A DNA stretch of 35,494 nucleotides from Methanoculleus sp. UBA430. Its GTDB lineage: Archaea > Halobacteriota > Methanomicrobia > Methanomicrobiales > Methanoculleaceae. The stretch spans positions 40,051 to 75,544 of the forward strand of contig NZ_DAXW01000007.1 in assembly GCF_002506585.1 (NCBI RefSeq), in the 5' to 3' direction. Positions within the stretch are counted from its first letter, which is position 1, and the number at the start of each line of letters is the position of its first letter. A program made the position numbers and the translations under genes. Under the pieces are notes generated by a model. The model saw only the letters and a list, made by a program, of their open reading frames with translations, was not told where the DNA came from and searched no databases. Shown piece by piece: positions 23,419 through 32,333 of the stretch.

Positions 23419-23431
23419 ATTTTTAATCGAT
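23415..23431. promoter_or_regulatory. ATCGAT-TTTTA-ATCGAT palindrome, possible operator
   Basis: Two self-complementary ATCGAT hexamers, 11 bp centre to centre and so about one helical turn apart, lie right after the TATA boxes and before the fwdG start. That spacing suits a dimeric repressor touching one face of DNA. It is inference from position and symmetry. Confidence 0.35.
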
Positions 23432-23451
23432 CAGATCTGGTGCGTGATACC

Positions 23452-23724
23452 ATGGCATTTGCATTGCACATCAATATGGAACGATGTACAGGCTGCAATA
23501 ACTGCGTGGTGGCATGTCCGGTGGATGCTCTTGAGCTCTTTACCGAAGATCCGGTAACCAAGGAGAAGATTTACAAGGTCAAGGACGGCAAAGCCGTCAT
23601 CCTTGATTTCAACTCCGAACTCTGCGCCGGCTGCGGCGTATGCGTCCAGGCATGCCCCTATGGGGTTATCAAGCTTGTGGGACCGTGGGAAAGCCCGGCA
23701 AAGGCCCGAAAAGTGGAAGTTTAG
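23452..23724 (+). CDS. fwdG: Two-cluster ferredoxin, FwdG-like subunit
   Basis: This 90-residue protein holds two [4Fe-4S] motifs, CTGCNNCVVACP and CAGCGVCVQACP, with about 40 residues between them. As the first gene of the fwd-hdr operon it is most likely FwdG, the small ferredoxin subunit that passes electrons to the formylmethanofuran dehydrogenase active site. A free ferredoxin is the alternative. The start is ATG 23452, with GGTG about ten bases upstream. The stop is 15 bp before fwdF. Confidence 0.85.
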   Translation: MAFALHINMERCTGCNNCVVACPVDALELFTEDPVTKEKIYKVKDGKAVILDFNSELCAGCGVCVQACPYGVIKLVGPWESPAKARKVEV

Positions 23725-23739
23725 GAGTGATATTAGAAT

Positions 23740-24909
23740 ATGGCACTGTTTCCAAAGTATTCCAAAACGCGGGAAGGACAGAATGTCATCATGGAGCAGA
23801 AGCTCCTGAAGGCAGTCAACAACCTGATCCTGAACGCAGAGACCTGTACAGGTTGCGGTATCTGTGTCGACGCCTGCCCCGAAGAGGCAATCGTGCTCGG
23901 ACCCGTGGGTGCGACACGCCGTGGGGCAATCGACTATGCAGCACCTGTCGACGTCAACCCCGAGAAGTGTTCGTATTGCGGCGTCTGCGTCATTATGTGT
24001 CCCTTCAACGCGATGACACTCAAGGTCGACGGGGAGGAGAGGCTCCCGATCCTTGAGAAAGAAGGGTTCCCGACATACGACATGGTCACTGTAATCGATG
24101 AGGAGAAGTGCGACCGGTGCACCATCTGCGAGGAGGTCTGTCCGCGGGACGCCATCGCACGTGATGTCCCCGCATTCGAGGGCGGCGACGAGGCCGGCAG
24201 GCCGCGTGAGACCGCACTGCAGACGAAGACCACGTTTACCGTCGACACCGAGAAGTGCGACGTCTGTGGTATCTGCGGCGAGCTCTGCCCGAGCATCACC
24301 GTCGTCCGCAACCCCGCAAACCCCGAGACCGGCAAGATCGAAGGGGAAGTCAAGTGGGAAGAGAGCACCTGCGACGGCTGCACGATCTGCGTGGAGGCCT
24401 GCCCCCAGGAGTGCATCACCCTTGAGCGTGAGGTCGTCAGCGACAAGCTGCCCGGCAAGGTCGATATCGAGCAGGAGAACTGTTGCACCTGTACCTGGTG
24501 CGTCCAGACCTGCCCCCAGGAAGCAATCACCGTCGAGAAGATCTTCGAGGGAGATATCGAGATCAACCCCGAGAAGTGCCCCGGTGGCTGCTCGACCTGT
24601 GTTGAGGTCTGCCCCTGCAACGCGCTCTACTTGCCCTCCCCCGTCCCGGCGAAGGAGATGAAGGGAGAGATTGAGCCCAACATCGCCATCAACAAGGACT
24701 TCTGTATCCTCTGCGGCGCCTGCGTGAACGCCTGCCCGAGCGAGGATGCGATCGTTCTGCGGCGGACGGCCATCCGGATGCAGGATAAAGAGACGGATCT
24801 CTTCAAGCAGATCAAGGAGAAACTGCTCACCCCGAGGACGTCAAAGGTCAAGGAGACCTCCGCCGGCGAGGTTGAGGTCAAAGTTCTGGGAAAAGCGCAA
24901 GAGGCGTGA
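23740..24909 (+). CDS. fwdF: Polyferredoxin FwdF with eight [4Fe-4S] motifs
   Basis: FwdF is the electron wire of the formylmethanofuran dehydrogenase complex. It connects FwdG/FwdB units and, in methanogens with the large Hdr-Fwd assembly, the heterodisulfide reductase. The 389-residue protein contains eight cysteine motifs. In order they begin CTGCGIC, CSYCGVC, CDRCTIC, CDVCGIC, CDGCTIC, CCTCTWC, CPGGCSTC (one extra residue) and CILCGAC, each followed by a CP. An Asp/Glu-rich linker of about 40 residues separates some pairs. The C-terminus (about 350-389) is a Lys/Glu-rich tail. The start is ATG 23740, preceded by GGAGTGAT. It lies 10 bp before hdrC. Confidence 0.95.
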   Translation: MALFPKYSKTREGQNVIMEQKLLKAVNNLILNAETCTGCGICVDACPEEAIVLGPVGATRRGAIDYAAPVDVNPEKCSYCGVCVIMCPFNAMTLKVDGEERLPILEKEGFPTYDMVTVIDEEKCDRCTICEEVCPRDAIARDVPAFEGGDEAGRPRETALQTKTTFTVDTEKCDVCGICGELCPSITVVRNPANPETGKIEGEVKWEESTCDGCTICVEACPQECITLEREVVSDKLPGKVDIEQENCCTCTWCVQTCPQEAITVEKIFEGDIEINPEKCPGGCSTCVEVCPCNALYLPSPVPAKEMKGEIEPNIAINKDFCILCGACVNACPSEDAIVLRRTAIRMQDKETDLFKQIKEKLLTPRTSKVKETSAGEVEVKVLGKAQEA

Positions 24910-24919
24910 GGGATCGTCA

Positions 24920-25501
24920 ATGGCAGTAAAGAAAGACTACAAGGACCAGAAACTCTCTGAGAAACTTCGGGACAGGAAATATTACATCCCTGACAGCAAC
25001 CCCGAGTTCATCAAGGATGTCGAGAAGATCGGGCAGACGGCCGCCCATATGTGCTACCAGTGCGGCACCTGCACCGGTTCGTGCCCCTCGGCACCCCGGA
25101 GTTCGTACCGTATCCGGCTGTTCATGCGCAAGTCAATCCTCGGCCTCGAGGAAGAGATCCTCACCGACCCGGATCTCTGGCTCTGCACCACCTGTTACAG
25201 CTGCACCGACCGGTGCCCCCGTGACCTCGCGCCGACCGACGCGATCATGGCGATGAGGAACCTCGCGTTCAAGCGGGACATCATTCCGCGCAACTTCCTC
25301 CAGACGGTTCAGCTCATCTACAAGAGTGGTCACGGCGTCCCCAACAACGACGCCAACCGTGCCGCCCGGAAGAGACTGGGCCTCGATGAGGAGCCTGAGA
25401 CAACGCACAAGTACCCGGAGTACCTGCCCGGCATCAGGAAGATCCTCGACCACTACAGGCTGAAAGAGAACGCAGACAGAATACTGGCACAGGGTGAGTG
25501 A
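24920..25501 (+). CDS. hdrC: Heterodisulfide reductase subunit C
   Basis: HdrC (193 residues) is the iron-sulfur subunit that passes electrons from HdrA to the CoM-S-S-CoB reducing site in HdrB. The two motifs are CYQCGTCTGSCP (about 45-56) and CTTCYSCTDRCP (about 91-102). It is the soluble cytosolic type, without membrane helices, as expected for HdrABC. The ATG at 24920 starts the conserved protein; the frame open upstream from 24746 lies inside fwdF. Its stop is 4 bp before the hdrB ATG. Confidence 0.97.
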   Translation: MAVKKDYKDQKLSEKLRDRKYYIPDSNPEFIKDVEKIGQTAAHMCYQCGTCTGSCPSAPRSSYRIRLFMRKSILGLEEEILTDPDLWLCTTCYSCTDRCPRDLAPTDAIMAMRNLAFKRDIIPRNFLQTVQLIYKSGHGVPNNDANRAARKRLGLDEEPETTHKYPEYLPGIRKILDHYRLKENADRILAQGE

Positions 25502-25505
25502 AACC

Positions 25506-26408
25506 ATGAGCAAGAACAAACACCAGTATGCATTCTTCCTCGGGTGCATTGCCCCGAACCGGTATCCGGGAATCGAGGCAGCGGCCATCCAGACCAGCAA
25601 GAACGTCGGCATCGACCTCCTCCCCCTGAAGGGCGCAAGCTGCTGCCCGGCACCGGGTGCGTTCGGTTCGATCGACTTAAACGTCTGGTACGCAATGGCG
25701 GCCCGGAACGTCGTACTCGCCGAGCAGATGGGCATGGATATCGCCCTGGTCTGCAACGGGTGCTACAAGTCCATCTGGGAAGTCAACCACAAGCTGAAGC
25801 ACAATGATGAACTCCGCGACGGAGTCAACGAAGTGCTCAAAGAGATTGATATGGAATTCAAGGGGACCGCCGATGTCTGGCACCTCGCCGAGCTCTACTA
25901 CGACCCCGAGATCGTGGGCGTCAAGAAACTCGCCGACAGCGTCAAGCGCCCCCTGACCGGCGCGAAAGTCGCCGTCCACTACGGCTGCCACCTGATGAAG
26001 CCGAGCAAAGAGCGGCACTTCGGGGACACCGAGAACCCGATGTGGATGGAAGAACTCGTCGCCGCGCTCGGCGCCGAGCCGGTCCAGTACCGCAACAAGA
26101 TGCAGTGCTGCGGTGCCGGCGGCGGTGTCCGCGGATACGATATCACGCACGCGCTCGACATCACGAACGAAAAGCTGATCAACATGGAGGAGGTAGGCGT
26201 CGATGCAGTCACCGAAGTCTGTCCGTTCTGCCAGCTCCAGTTCGACCGCGGCCAGATCGAGATCAAGGAGAAGTTCGGTGTCGAACACGGCATCCCCGTC
26301 CTGCACTACAATGAACTCCTGGGATTGGCACAGGGCATGAGCCCGGACGATCTTGCACTCGACCTCCATGCCATCGATGTTGAGCCATTCCTGAAGAAGA
26401 TCCTGTGA
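25506..26408 (+). CDS. hdrB: Heterodisulfide reductase subunit B
   Basis: HdrB (300 residues) reduces the CoM-S-S-CoB heterodisulfide at two unusual noncubane [4Fe-4S] clusters. Both CCG-type motifs are intact: FFLGC... GASCCPAPGAFG... VCNGCYKS in the first half, and VHYGCHLMKPS... KMQCCGAGGG... EVCPFCQLQFD in the second. The ATG at 25506 follows GGTGAG at a good distance and gives the expected MSKNKHQYAFF start. A GTG at 25494 would overlap hdrC and is less likely. It sits between hdrC and hdrA in the fwd-hdr operon. Confidence 0.97.
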   Translation: MSKNKHQYAFFLGCIAPNRYPGIEAAAIQTSKNVGIDLLPLKGASCCPAPGAFGSIDLNVWYAMAARNVVLAEQMGMDIALVCNGCYKSIWEVNHKLKHNDELRDGVNEVLKEIDMEFKGTADVWHLAELYYDPEIVGVKKLADSVKRPLTGAKVAVHYGCHLMKPSKERHFGDTENPMWMEELVAALGAEPVQYRNKMQCCGAGGGVRGYDITHALDITNEKLINMEEVGVDAVTEVCPFCQLQFDRGQIEIKEKFGVEHGIPVLHYNELLGLAQGMSPDDLALDLHAIDVEPFLKKIL

Positions 26409-26419
26409 GGTGCAAATAC

Positions 26420-28441
26420 ATGGCAGAAGTCAAAAAATACGAAGAGCCAAGAATTGGCGTTTTTGTGTGCCACTGTGGTACCAATATTGCGGGCTCCATC
26501 GACGTTAAGGCAGTAATGGAGTACGCCAGGACGCTCCCGAACGTCATCGTCGCCGATGACTACCAGTACATGTGCTCGACCCCCGGCCAGAACAAGATTG
26601 CAGAGGCCATCAACGAGCAGAAACTGACAGGAGTCGTCGTGGCGGCCTGTTCTCCGCGTCTGCACGAGCCCACGTTCCGTAATGCGACCAAGGCAGGTGG
26701 CTTAAACCCCTTCCGGTTCGAGATGGCAAACATCCGCGAGCAGAACTCGTGGGTGCACATGCACCAGCCCGAAGAGGCCACCTCCAAGGCAAAGGACGCA
26801 GTCAGGATCGCCGTAGCAAAGGCATCCCTGCTTGAGGACCTCGTCCCGAAGAGCGTCCCCGTAGAGAAGGCGGCAATGGTCGTCGGCGGCGGTGTCGGCG
26901 GCATGCAGGCAGCACTCGACCTTGCGAATGCAGGCATCAAGACCTACCTCGTGGAGAAGAGCCCCACCATCGGCGGCAGGATGTCCCAGCTCGACAAGAC
27001 CTTCCCGACACTGGACTGCTCGCAGTGCATCCTTACCCCGAAGATGGTGGATGTCTACCGGAACGAGGGGATCGAACTCCTCACCTATACCGAGGTCGAG
27101 GCTGTTGAGGGATACATCGGCAACTTCGACGTGACCCTCCGAAAGAAGGCACGCGGGGTCATCACCCCGGCAGAGGCGGAAGTCCGCGGCATCGTCGGCG
27201 GCGGCTGCACCGGCTGCGGCGACTGTTCGGAAGTCTGCCCGGTCATCAAGCCGAACCCGTTCGAACTCGGCATGGCGCCGAGAAAGGCAATCTACATCTA
27301 CCACCCGCAGGTCTCCCCGTTGATCTACACCGTCGACTTCGACGCCTGTGTCAAGTGCGGCCTCTGCGTCGAGGCATGCGGCGATAAGAAGGCAGTCGAC
27401 CTCGAGGCAAAGGACGAGTTCATGACCGTCAAGGTCGGTACCGTCGTCCTCGCGCTGGGATACGACATATTCCCCATCGAGAAGAAGTTCGAGTGGGGCT
27501 ACAAGAACTACGACAACGTCATCACGAGTCTTGAGTTCGAGCGTCTGATCTGTGCGTCCGGCCCGACCGGCGGCCACCTCGTCCGCCCGAGCGACGGCGA
27601 GACTCCGAAGCGGATCGCGTTCGTTCTCTGTGCAGGCTCCCGTGACTCGACCGGCGTCGGCAAGCCGTACTGTTCGCGGTTCTGCTGCATGTATTCGCTC
27701 AAGCACGCCCACCAGATCATCGAGAAGATCCCCGGCGCAATACCCTACATCTTCTACATGGACATCCGGTCCTTCGGCAAGATGTACGAGGAGTTCTACT
27801 ACCGCATCCAGAACGAGGGTGCGAAGTTCATCCGCGGCCGCGTGGCAAACATCCTCGAAGACCCGGTGACCAAGAACCTTCACGTCAACGCAGAGGACAC
27901 GCTCCTCGGCCGGCCAATCGATATGGAAGTCGATCTGGTCGTGCTCGCGGCAGCTATCCAGCCCAGCGCCGAGACCGAGAAGACCCGGAGGCTCTTCGGT
28001 GTCTCCTGCTCGCAGGACGGCTGGCTCCTTGAGGCCCACCCGAAGCTGAACCCGTGCGGCACCACCACTGCCGGTGTCTACCTCGCCGGCGTCTGCCAGG
28101 GACCTAAAGACATTCCCGATACGGTCGCGCAGGCAGAGGGTGCGGCATCCGCGGCATCCATTCCGATCCACAGGGGAGAAGTGGAGCTCGAGCCCTACTT
28201 CGCCCAGTGCATGGAGGATAAGTGTGCCGGATGCGGAATGTGCATCAACCAGTGCCCCTACAGCGCCCTCTCGCTCGTCGAGAAGGACGGCCGCACGGTC
28301 ATGCAGGTCACTGAAGCCAAGTGTAAGGGTTGCGGCACCTGCGGCGGATTCTGCCCCGGCGGTGCAATCTGGATGCAGCACTTTGCAACCCCACAGATCA
28401 TCGCACAGATCGATGCATTCCTCCTCGGGGGTGAACAGTAA
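26420..28441 (+). CDS. hdrA: Heterodisulfide reductase subunit A (flavin-based electron bifurcation)
   Basis: HdrA (673 residues) carries the FAD that splits electron pairs, sending one to ferredoxin for CO2 reduction and one to the heterodisulfide. An N-terminal cluster region has C17 and C19. The FAD-binding glycine motif VVGGGVGGMQAALDLANAG is at about 154-172. C200 and C203 follow (LDCSQC). An inserted ferredoxin domain has GCTGCGDCSEVCP and ACVKCGLCVEACG (about 262-320), and a C-terminal ferredoxin domain has KCAGCGMCINQCP and KCKGCGTCGGFCP (about 602-647). No selenocysteine is needed. The start is ATG 26420 behind GAGGTG. mvhD begins directly after the stop. Confidence 0.97.
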   Translation: MAEVKKYEEPRIGVFVCHCGTNIAGSIDVKAVMEYARTLPNVIVADDYQYMCSTPGQNKIAEAINEQKLTGVVVAACSPRLHEPTFRNATKAGGLNPFRFEMANIREQNSWVHMHQPEEATSKAKDAVRIAVAKASLLEDLVPKSVPVEKAAMVVGGGVGGMQAALDLANAGIKTYLVEKSPTIGGRMSQLDKTFPTLDCSQCILTPKMVDVYRNEGIELLTYTEVEAVEGYIGNFDVTLRKKARGVITPAEAEVRGIVGGGCTGCGDCSEVCPVIKPNPFELGMAPRKAIYIYHPQVSPLIYTVDFDACVKCGLCVEACGDKKAVDLEAKDEFMTVKVGTVVLALGYDIFPIEKKFEWGYKNYDNVITSLEFERLICASGPTGGHLVRPSDGETPKRIAFVLCAGSRDSTGVGKPYCSRFCCMYSLKHAHQIIEKIPGAIPYIFYMDIRSFGKMYEEFYYRIQNEGAKFIRGRVANILEDPVTKNLHVNAEDTLLGRPIDMEVDLVVLAAAIQPSAETEKTRRLFGVSCSQDGWLLEAHPKLNPCGTTTAGVYLAGVCQGPKDIPDTVAQAEGAASAASIPIHRGEVELEPYFAQCMEDKCAGCGMCINQCPYSALSLVEKDGRTVMQVTEAKCKGCGTCGGFCPGGAIWMQHFATPQIIAQIDAFLLGGEQ

Positions 28442-28867
28442 ATGGCAGACGAGAACTGGAATCCCAAGATCATCGCCATCATCTGCAACTGGTGCTCGTA
28501 CGCAGGCGCAGACCTCGCTGGCGGCGCCCGTATTCAATACCCGCCGGACATCCGTGCCATCCGCGTGATGTGCACGGGCCGGATCGATCCCCTCTTCATC
28601 CTGAAGGCATTCCAGGACGGGGCGGACGGCGTGCTGGTCTCCGGCTGTCACTTCGGCGACTGCCACTACCTTGAGGGCAACTTTAAGGCAGCCAAGAGGA
28701 TGTTCCTCTTGAAGAGTGTCCTCAAGAACATCGGTCTTGACGACAAGCGTCTCAGGATGACCTTTGTCTCCGCATCCGAGGGTGCAAAATGGGGGACGGT
28801 CATGACGGACGTCGTCAAGACCATCAACGAGCTCGGCCCAAGCCCGCTCAAAGAGTTTGCCAGGTAA
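28442..28867 (+). CDS. mvhD: MvhD-type [2Fe-2S] subunit
   Basis: This 141-residue protein transfers electrons from a hydrogenase or formate dehydrogenase to HdrA. Cysteines at 15, 18, 44, 69 and 74 fit the [2Fe-2S] site of the family, with the typical GADGVLVSGCHFGDCHY text. No mvhAG, frh or fdh gene is in the window, so the electron-donating enzyme is encoded elsewhere. In Methanospirillum a formate dehydrogenase binds through this subunit. It begins on the base after the hdrA stop and ends 32 bp before fwdD. Confidence 0.95.
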   Translation: MADENWNPKIIAIICNWCSYAGADLAGGARIQYPPDIRAIRVMCTGRIDPLFILKAFQDGADGVLVSGCHFGDCHYLEGNFKAAKRMFLLKSVLKNIGLDDKRLRMTFVSASEGAKWGTVMTDVVKTINELGPSPLKEFAR

Positions 28868-28899
28868 TATCAAATATCAATAGACAGGGGATACAAACA

Positions 28900-29301
28900 A
28901 TGGCAATCAGTGTGAATTTGATCACGGGTCGCACCATCCAGCAGGGGGTGTCCATGGAGGCGGGGAAAGAAAAACCCGCCTACACCACCGCCTGCGGGAT
29001 CATCGAGCTGGACCCGGTGGACTTCAAAAGGCTGGGAGCTTACCGCAACACGCACGTACGTGTCACCAGCGACTACGGCAGTGTCGTCGTCAAGGCGGTC
29101 GAGGCAACCCAGGGTCCCCATCCCGGCGTGGCATATATACCGATGGGGCCATGGGCAAACATGGTGGTCAATCCGAACACCTACTCTACCGGCATGCCAA
29201 CGTTTAAGGGTACACCTGTTCAGGTGGAGGTCGCCAAAAACGAACCCGTACTCGGCTCACTGGAACTGGTGCGCAAGGGGTGCAGGGGTGAACTAGCATG
29301 A
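28900..29301 (+). CDS. fwdD: Formylmethanofuran dehydrogenase subunit D
   Basis: FwdD (133 residues) is the molybdopterin-dinucleotide-binding beta-barrel that completes the FwdB cofactor pocket. Visible are NLITGRTIQQG at the N-terminus and the conserved PHPGVAYIPMGPWANMVV near 71-88. The start is ATG 28900; the frame open from 28789 lies in mvhD. Its TGA overlaps the fwdB ATG (ATGA), so the two are translated together. Confidence 0.95.
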   Translation: MAISVNLITGRTIQQGVSMEAGKEKPAYTTACGIIELDPVDFKRLGAYRNTHVRVTSDYGSVVVKAVEATQGPHPGVAYIPMGPWANMVVNPNTYSTGMPTFKGTPVQVEVAKNEPVLGSLELVRKGCRGELA

Positions 29302-30611
29302 CGAAGACTGTAACCGACGTTATCTGCCCGTTCTGCGGAACGCTCTGCGACGACCTTGAGGTCGTTGTCAGCGATGACAACAAGCAGCTCCTCGAAGTCT
29401 ACAACGCGTGCGCCATCGGCGCCGAGAAGTTCCTCCACTCCCAGGCAAAGGACCGTATTACCCGACCCCGCATGCGGCAGGAAGACGGCTCCTGGAAGGA
29501 GATCTCCTACGACGAAGCAATCGAGTACACGGCAAAGATGCTTGCCGACGCAAAGAAACCCCTGATGTATGGCTGGAGTTCCACAAACTGTGAGGCCCAG
29601 TCCGTCGGGTCCGAGATTGGTGAAGCTGTCGGAGCGGTCATGGACAACACGGCTACCGTCTGCCACGGCACCTCCCTCATCGCGGTTCAGGATATCGGTA
29701 TCCCAAGCTGCACGCTCGGGGAGGTCAAGAACCGTGCCGACCGGATCCTCTTCTGGGGTTGCAACCCGGCACATGCCCACCCAAGGCACATGTCCCGCTA
29801 CTCGATCTTCCCCCGTGGATTCTTCACCGGCAAGGGTCATGCGAGCCGAAAGGTGATCGTCGTCGACCCGCGCCCCACCGACACCGCGAGCATCGCGGAT
29901 GTCCACCTCCAGATCGAGCAGGGACGCGACTACGAGCTCCTCGATGCTCTCCGCGTGGCGTTCAAAGGTGAGAAACTCCCCGACGTCGTCGCCGGGATTC
30001 CGAAAGCAAAGATCTACGAGGTTGCCGAGACGCTCAAGAGCGGCAGGTTCGCGATCATCTTCTTCGGTATGGGTGTGACCCAGTCGATCGGGAAGAACCA
30101 CAACATCGACGCGGCCATCGCTGTCACCCGTGACTTGAACGAGTACACGAAAGCCGCCATCATGCCGATGCGCGGGCACTACAACGTTACCGGCTCCGGT
30201 CAGGTCTGGGGCTGGCTCTTCGGGTTCCCCTACGCGGTGGACCTCTCCCGCGGCTTCGCCCGCTACAACCCCGGGGAGACGACCTCGAACGACCTGCTCC
30301 GCAGGGACGAGGTGGACGCGGTCTTCGTTCTCGGCAGCGACCCCGGCGCGCACTTCCCGTTCAGTTCGGTCAAGAAGATCTATGACCTCCCGTCAGTCGC
30401 TATCGATCCCCATGAGACCCCGACCACCGAGGTCTGCAAGGTCCATGTCCCGGTCGCCTTCGTGGGCGTCGAGATAGGTGGGTGCGCATACCGTATGGAT
30501 AACGTACCGATTGAGACCAGAAAGGTCGTTGATGCCCCCGAAGGCATGATGACCGACGAAGAGTTCCTCACACACGTCCTCGCACGCGTCAAGGAACTCA
30601 AGGGGGTATAA
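29298..30611 (+). CDS. fwdB: Formylmethanofuran dehydrogenase subunit B (metal-pterin catalytic subunit)
   Basis: FwdB (437 residues) reduces CO2 to formate at a tungsten or molybdenum bis-pterin site, using low-potential ferredoxin electrons. An N-terminal [4Fe-4S] site has C10, C13, C17 and C38 (CPFCGTLC... NACAIG). The metal ligand is a cysteine, C122 in TATVCHGTS, where some methanogens have selenocysteine. Whether tungsten (Fwd) or molybdenum (Fmd) is used cannot be told from the sequence. It overlaps fwdD by 4 bp and ends 3 bp before fwdA. Confidence 0.96.
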   Translation: MTKTVTDVICPFCGTLCDDLEVVVSDDNKQLLEVYNACAIGAEKFLHSQAKDRITRPRMRQEDGSWKEISYDEAIEYTAKMLADAKKPLMYGWSSTNCEAQSVGSEIGEAVGAVMDNTATVCHGTSLIAVQDIGIPSCTLGEVKNRADRILFWGCNPAHAHPRHMSRYSIFPRGFFTGKGHASRKVIVVDPRPTDTASIADVHLQIEQGRDYELLDALRVAFKGEKLPDVVAGIPKAKIYEVAETLKSGRFAIIFFGMGVTQSIGKNHNIDAAIAVTRDLNEYTKAAIMPMRGHYNVTGSGQVWGWLFGFPYAVDLSRGFARYNPGETTSNDLLRRDEVDAVFVLGSDPGAHFPFSSVKKIYDLPSVAIDPHETPTTEVCKVHVPVAFVGVEIGGCAYRMDNVPIETRKVVDAPEGMMTDEEFLTHVLARVKELKGV

Positions 30612-30614
30612 GCG

Positions 30615-32321
30615 ATGGCAGAGTTTCTCATTAAGAACGGTTTCGTCTTCGACCCGGTTCTCGGGATCAAGGGAGATAAGGCCGATATCGCCATCAAGGA
30701 CGGCAAGATCGTCGAGACAACGGCTCTCAGCAGCCCAAAGATCATCGATGCCAGCGGTAAGACCGTCATGGCGGGCGGTGTCGACGTCCACGCTCATGTT
30801 GCCGGCCCGAAGGTAAACATCGGTCGTAACTTCCGCCCCGAAGACAAACTCTTCACCTACAAGCCCGGACACGGCATCGAACGAATGCAGGGTGGGTTTT
30901 CGGTCCCGACAACGCTCCGGACCGGCTACAACTACGCCCGCATGGGCTACACCACCGTGATGGAAGCGGCCATGCCGCCGCTCTACGCCCGGCACACCCA
31001 CGAGGAGATGCGGGACACACCGATCCTCGACCAGGGCGCTTACCCGGTCTTCGGGAACAACTGGTTCGTGCTCGAGTATCTCAAGAACCACGAGATCGAG
31101 AACACCGCCGCCTACATCGCCTGGCTCCTGCGAGCCACGAAGGGCTACGCGGTCAAGGTCGTCAACCCCGGCGGCACCGAAGCCTGGGGATGGGGCCTGA
31201 ACTGCGATAACGTTCACGACCCGGTCCCCTACTTCGACATCACGCCGGCCCAGATCGTGAAGGGCCTCATCGAAGCGAACGAGTATCTCGGTCTCCCGCA
31301 CTCGATGCACGTTCACGCGAACAACCTCGGGAACCCCGGCAACTACACGACGACGCTCGACACGTTCAAGCTCTCGGAGGGTATCAAGCCGAACAGCAAG
31401 TTCGGCCGCGATCAGGTGATGCACCATACCCACGTCCAGTTCCACTCCTACGGTGGAGACTCCTGGGCGAACGTGGAGTCCAGGGCAAAGGACATCATGG
31501 CCTACGTGAACTCGCACGACAACCTCACCATCGACATGGGTCAGGTGACGCTCGACGAGACCACGACGATGACCGCCGACGGACCGTTCGAGCACCACCT
31601 CACGGAATTGAACCACCTGAAGTGGGCGAACGCCGATGTCGAACTCGAGACCGGGTCCGGTGTCGTGCCCTACGTCTACAGCCCGAACATCAAGGTCTGC
31701 GCCATCCAGTGGTGCATCGGTCTTGAACTCGCTCTGCTCGCAAAAGACCCGATGCGTGTCTTCATGACCACCGACCACCCGAACGCCGGACCGTTCATCC
31801 GCTACCCGCGGATCATGAAGTGGCTCATGAGCGAGGAGGCCAGGAAGCAGCAGTTCGACGCCTTCAAGCACAAGGACAAGGTCATCGAAGCGACCAACCT
31901 CGCCGGCATCGACCGCGAACTCGACCTCTACGAGATCGCGCAGATGACCCGCGCAGGACCGGCAAAGTCGCTCGGTCTTTCGCACATGTACGGCGGACTT
32001 GCGCCCGGCCTCGAAGGAGATGTTGCAGTCTTCGACTTCAACCCGAACGAGCCTTACGCGCCCGACGCTATCGAGACGGCGTTCTCGAACGCAGAATGCC
32101 TCTTCAAGGCGGGGGTCCAGGTCATCGACGACCACGAGATCGTCTCGAACGGCAACAAGCGGACGCTCTGGGTGAACACTAAAGTCAACGAGAACCCGCA
32201 GGTGATGCGTGACGTCAAGGAGAAGTTCCTCCGCTACTACACCGTCACCTTAAACAACTACGAGGTTAGCGGCCACTATCTTCCGAACCCGTACGTGATT
32301 GAGGTTGATGCTACACAGTGA
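30615..32321 (+). CDS. fwdA: Formylmethanofuran dehydrogenase subunit A (amidohydrolase)
   Basis: FwdA (568 residues) takes formate delivered by an internal channel from FwdB and condenses it with methanofuran. It is an amidohydrolase-type TIM barrel with a binuclear metal site. Ligand candidates are His59 and His61 (VDVHAHV), a probable carboxylated Lys181 in VKVVNPGG, the His232/His234 group (HSMHVHAN), the His270-277 cluster (HHTHVQFH) and the Asp of TTDHPNAG. Length and motif order are normal. The start is ATG 30615 after a GGGGGT stretch. fwdC follows after 12 bp. Confidence 0.97.
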   Translation: MAEFLIKNGFVFDPVLGIKGDKADIAIKDGKIVETTALSSPKIIDASGKTVMAGGVDVHAHVAGPKVNIGRNFRPEDKLFTYKPGHGIERMQGGFSVPTTLRTGYNYARMGYTTVMEAAMPPLYARHTHEEMRDTPILDQGAYPVFGNNWFVLEYLKNHEIENTAAYIAWLLRATKGYAVKVVNPGGTEAWGWGLNCDNVHDPVPYFDITPAQIVKGLIEANEYLGLPHSMHVHANNLGNPGNYTTTLDTFKLSEGIKPNSKFGRDQVMHHTHVQFHSYGGDSWANVESRAKDIMAYVNSHDNLTIDMGQVTLDETTTMTADGPFEHHLTELNHLKWANADVELETGSGVVPYVYSPNIKVCAIQWCIGLELALLAKDPMRVFMTTDHPNAGPFIRYPRIMKWLMSEEARKQQFDAFKHKDKVIEATNLAGIDRELDLYEIAQMTRAGPAKSLGLSHMYGGLAPGLEGDVAVFDFNPNEPYAPDAIETAFSNAECLFKAGVQVIDDHEIVSNGNKRTLWVNTKVNENPQVMRDVKEKFLRYYTVTLNNYEVSGHYLPNPYVIEVDATQ

Positions 32322-32333
32322 GGGGAGAGAAGG

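Larger units (their letters stand above)
22684..23451. other. 768 bp divergent spacer between ftr and the fwd operon
   Basis: No gene is supported here. The part next to ftr (22684-22745) has promoter-like sequence and ACAATG repeats. The middle (about 22746-23280) is GC-rich, with a GGCCGACGGCC hairpin near 22760-22770, and shows no recognisable RNA or protein. The last 170 bp before fwdG turn sharply AT-rich, with several TATA-like boxes. A 54-codon upstream extension of the fwdG frame lies in that AT-rich part and is not coding-like. Confidence 0.6.

Noticed and set aside
23290..23451. 54-residue N-terminal extension of the first ferredoxin
   Set aside because: The sequence is AT-rich promoter DNA with TATA boxes, and the conserved protein begins at ATG 23452 with a ribosome binding site.
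26702..28873. 723-codon open frame on the minus strand across hdrA
   Set aside because: It is antisense to a certain gene. High GC and codon bias leave the opposite frame free of stops, and the translation is low in family-like motifs.
30393..32135. 580-codon minus-strand open frame across fwdA
   Set aside because: Same shadow effect, opposite an unmistakable fwdA; Val/Asp/Arg-rich translation without recognisable domains.
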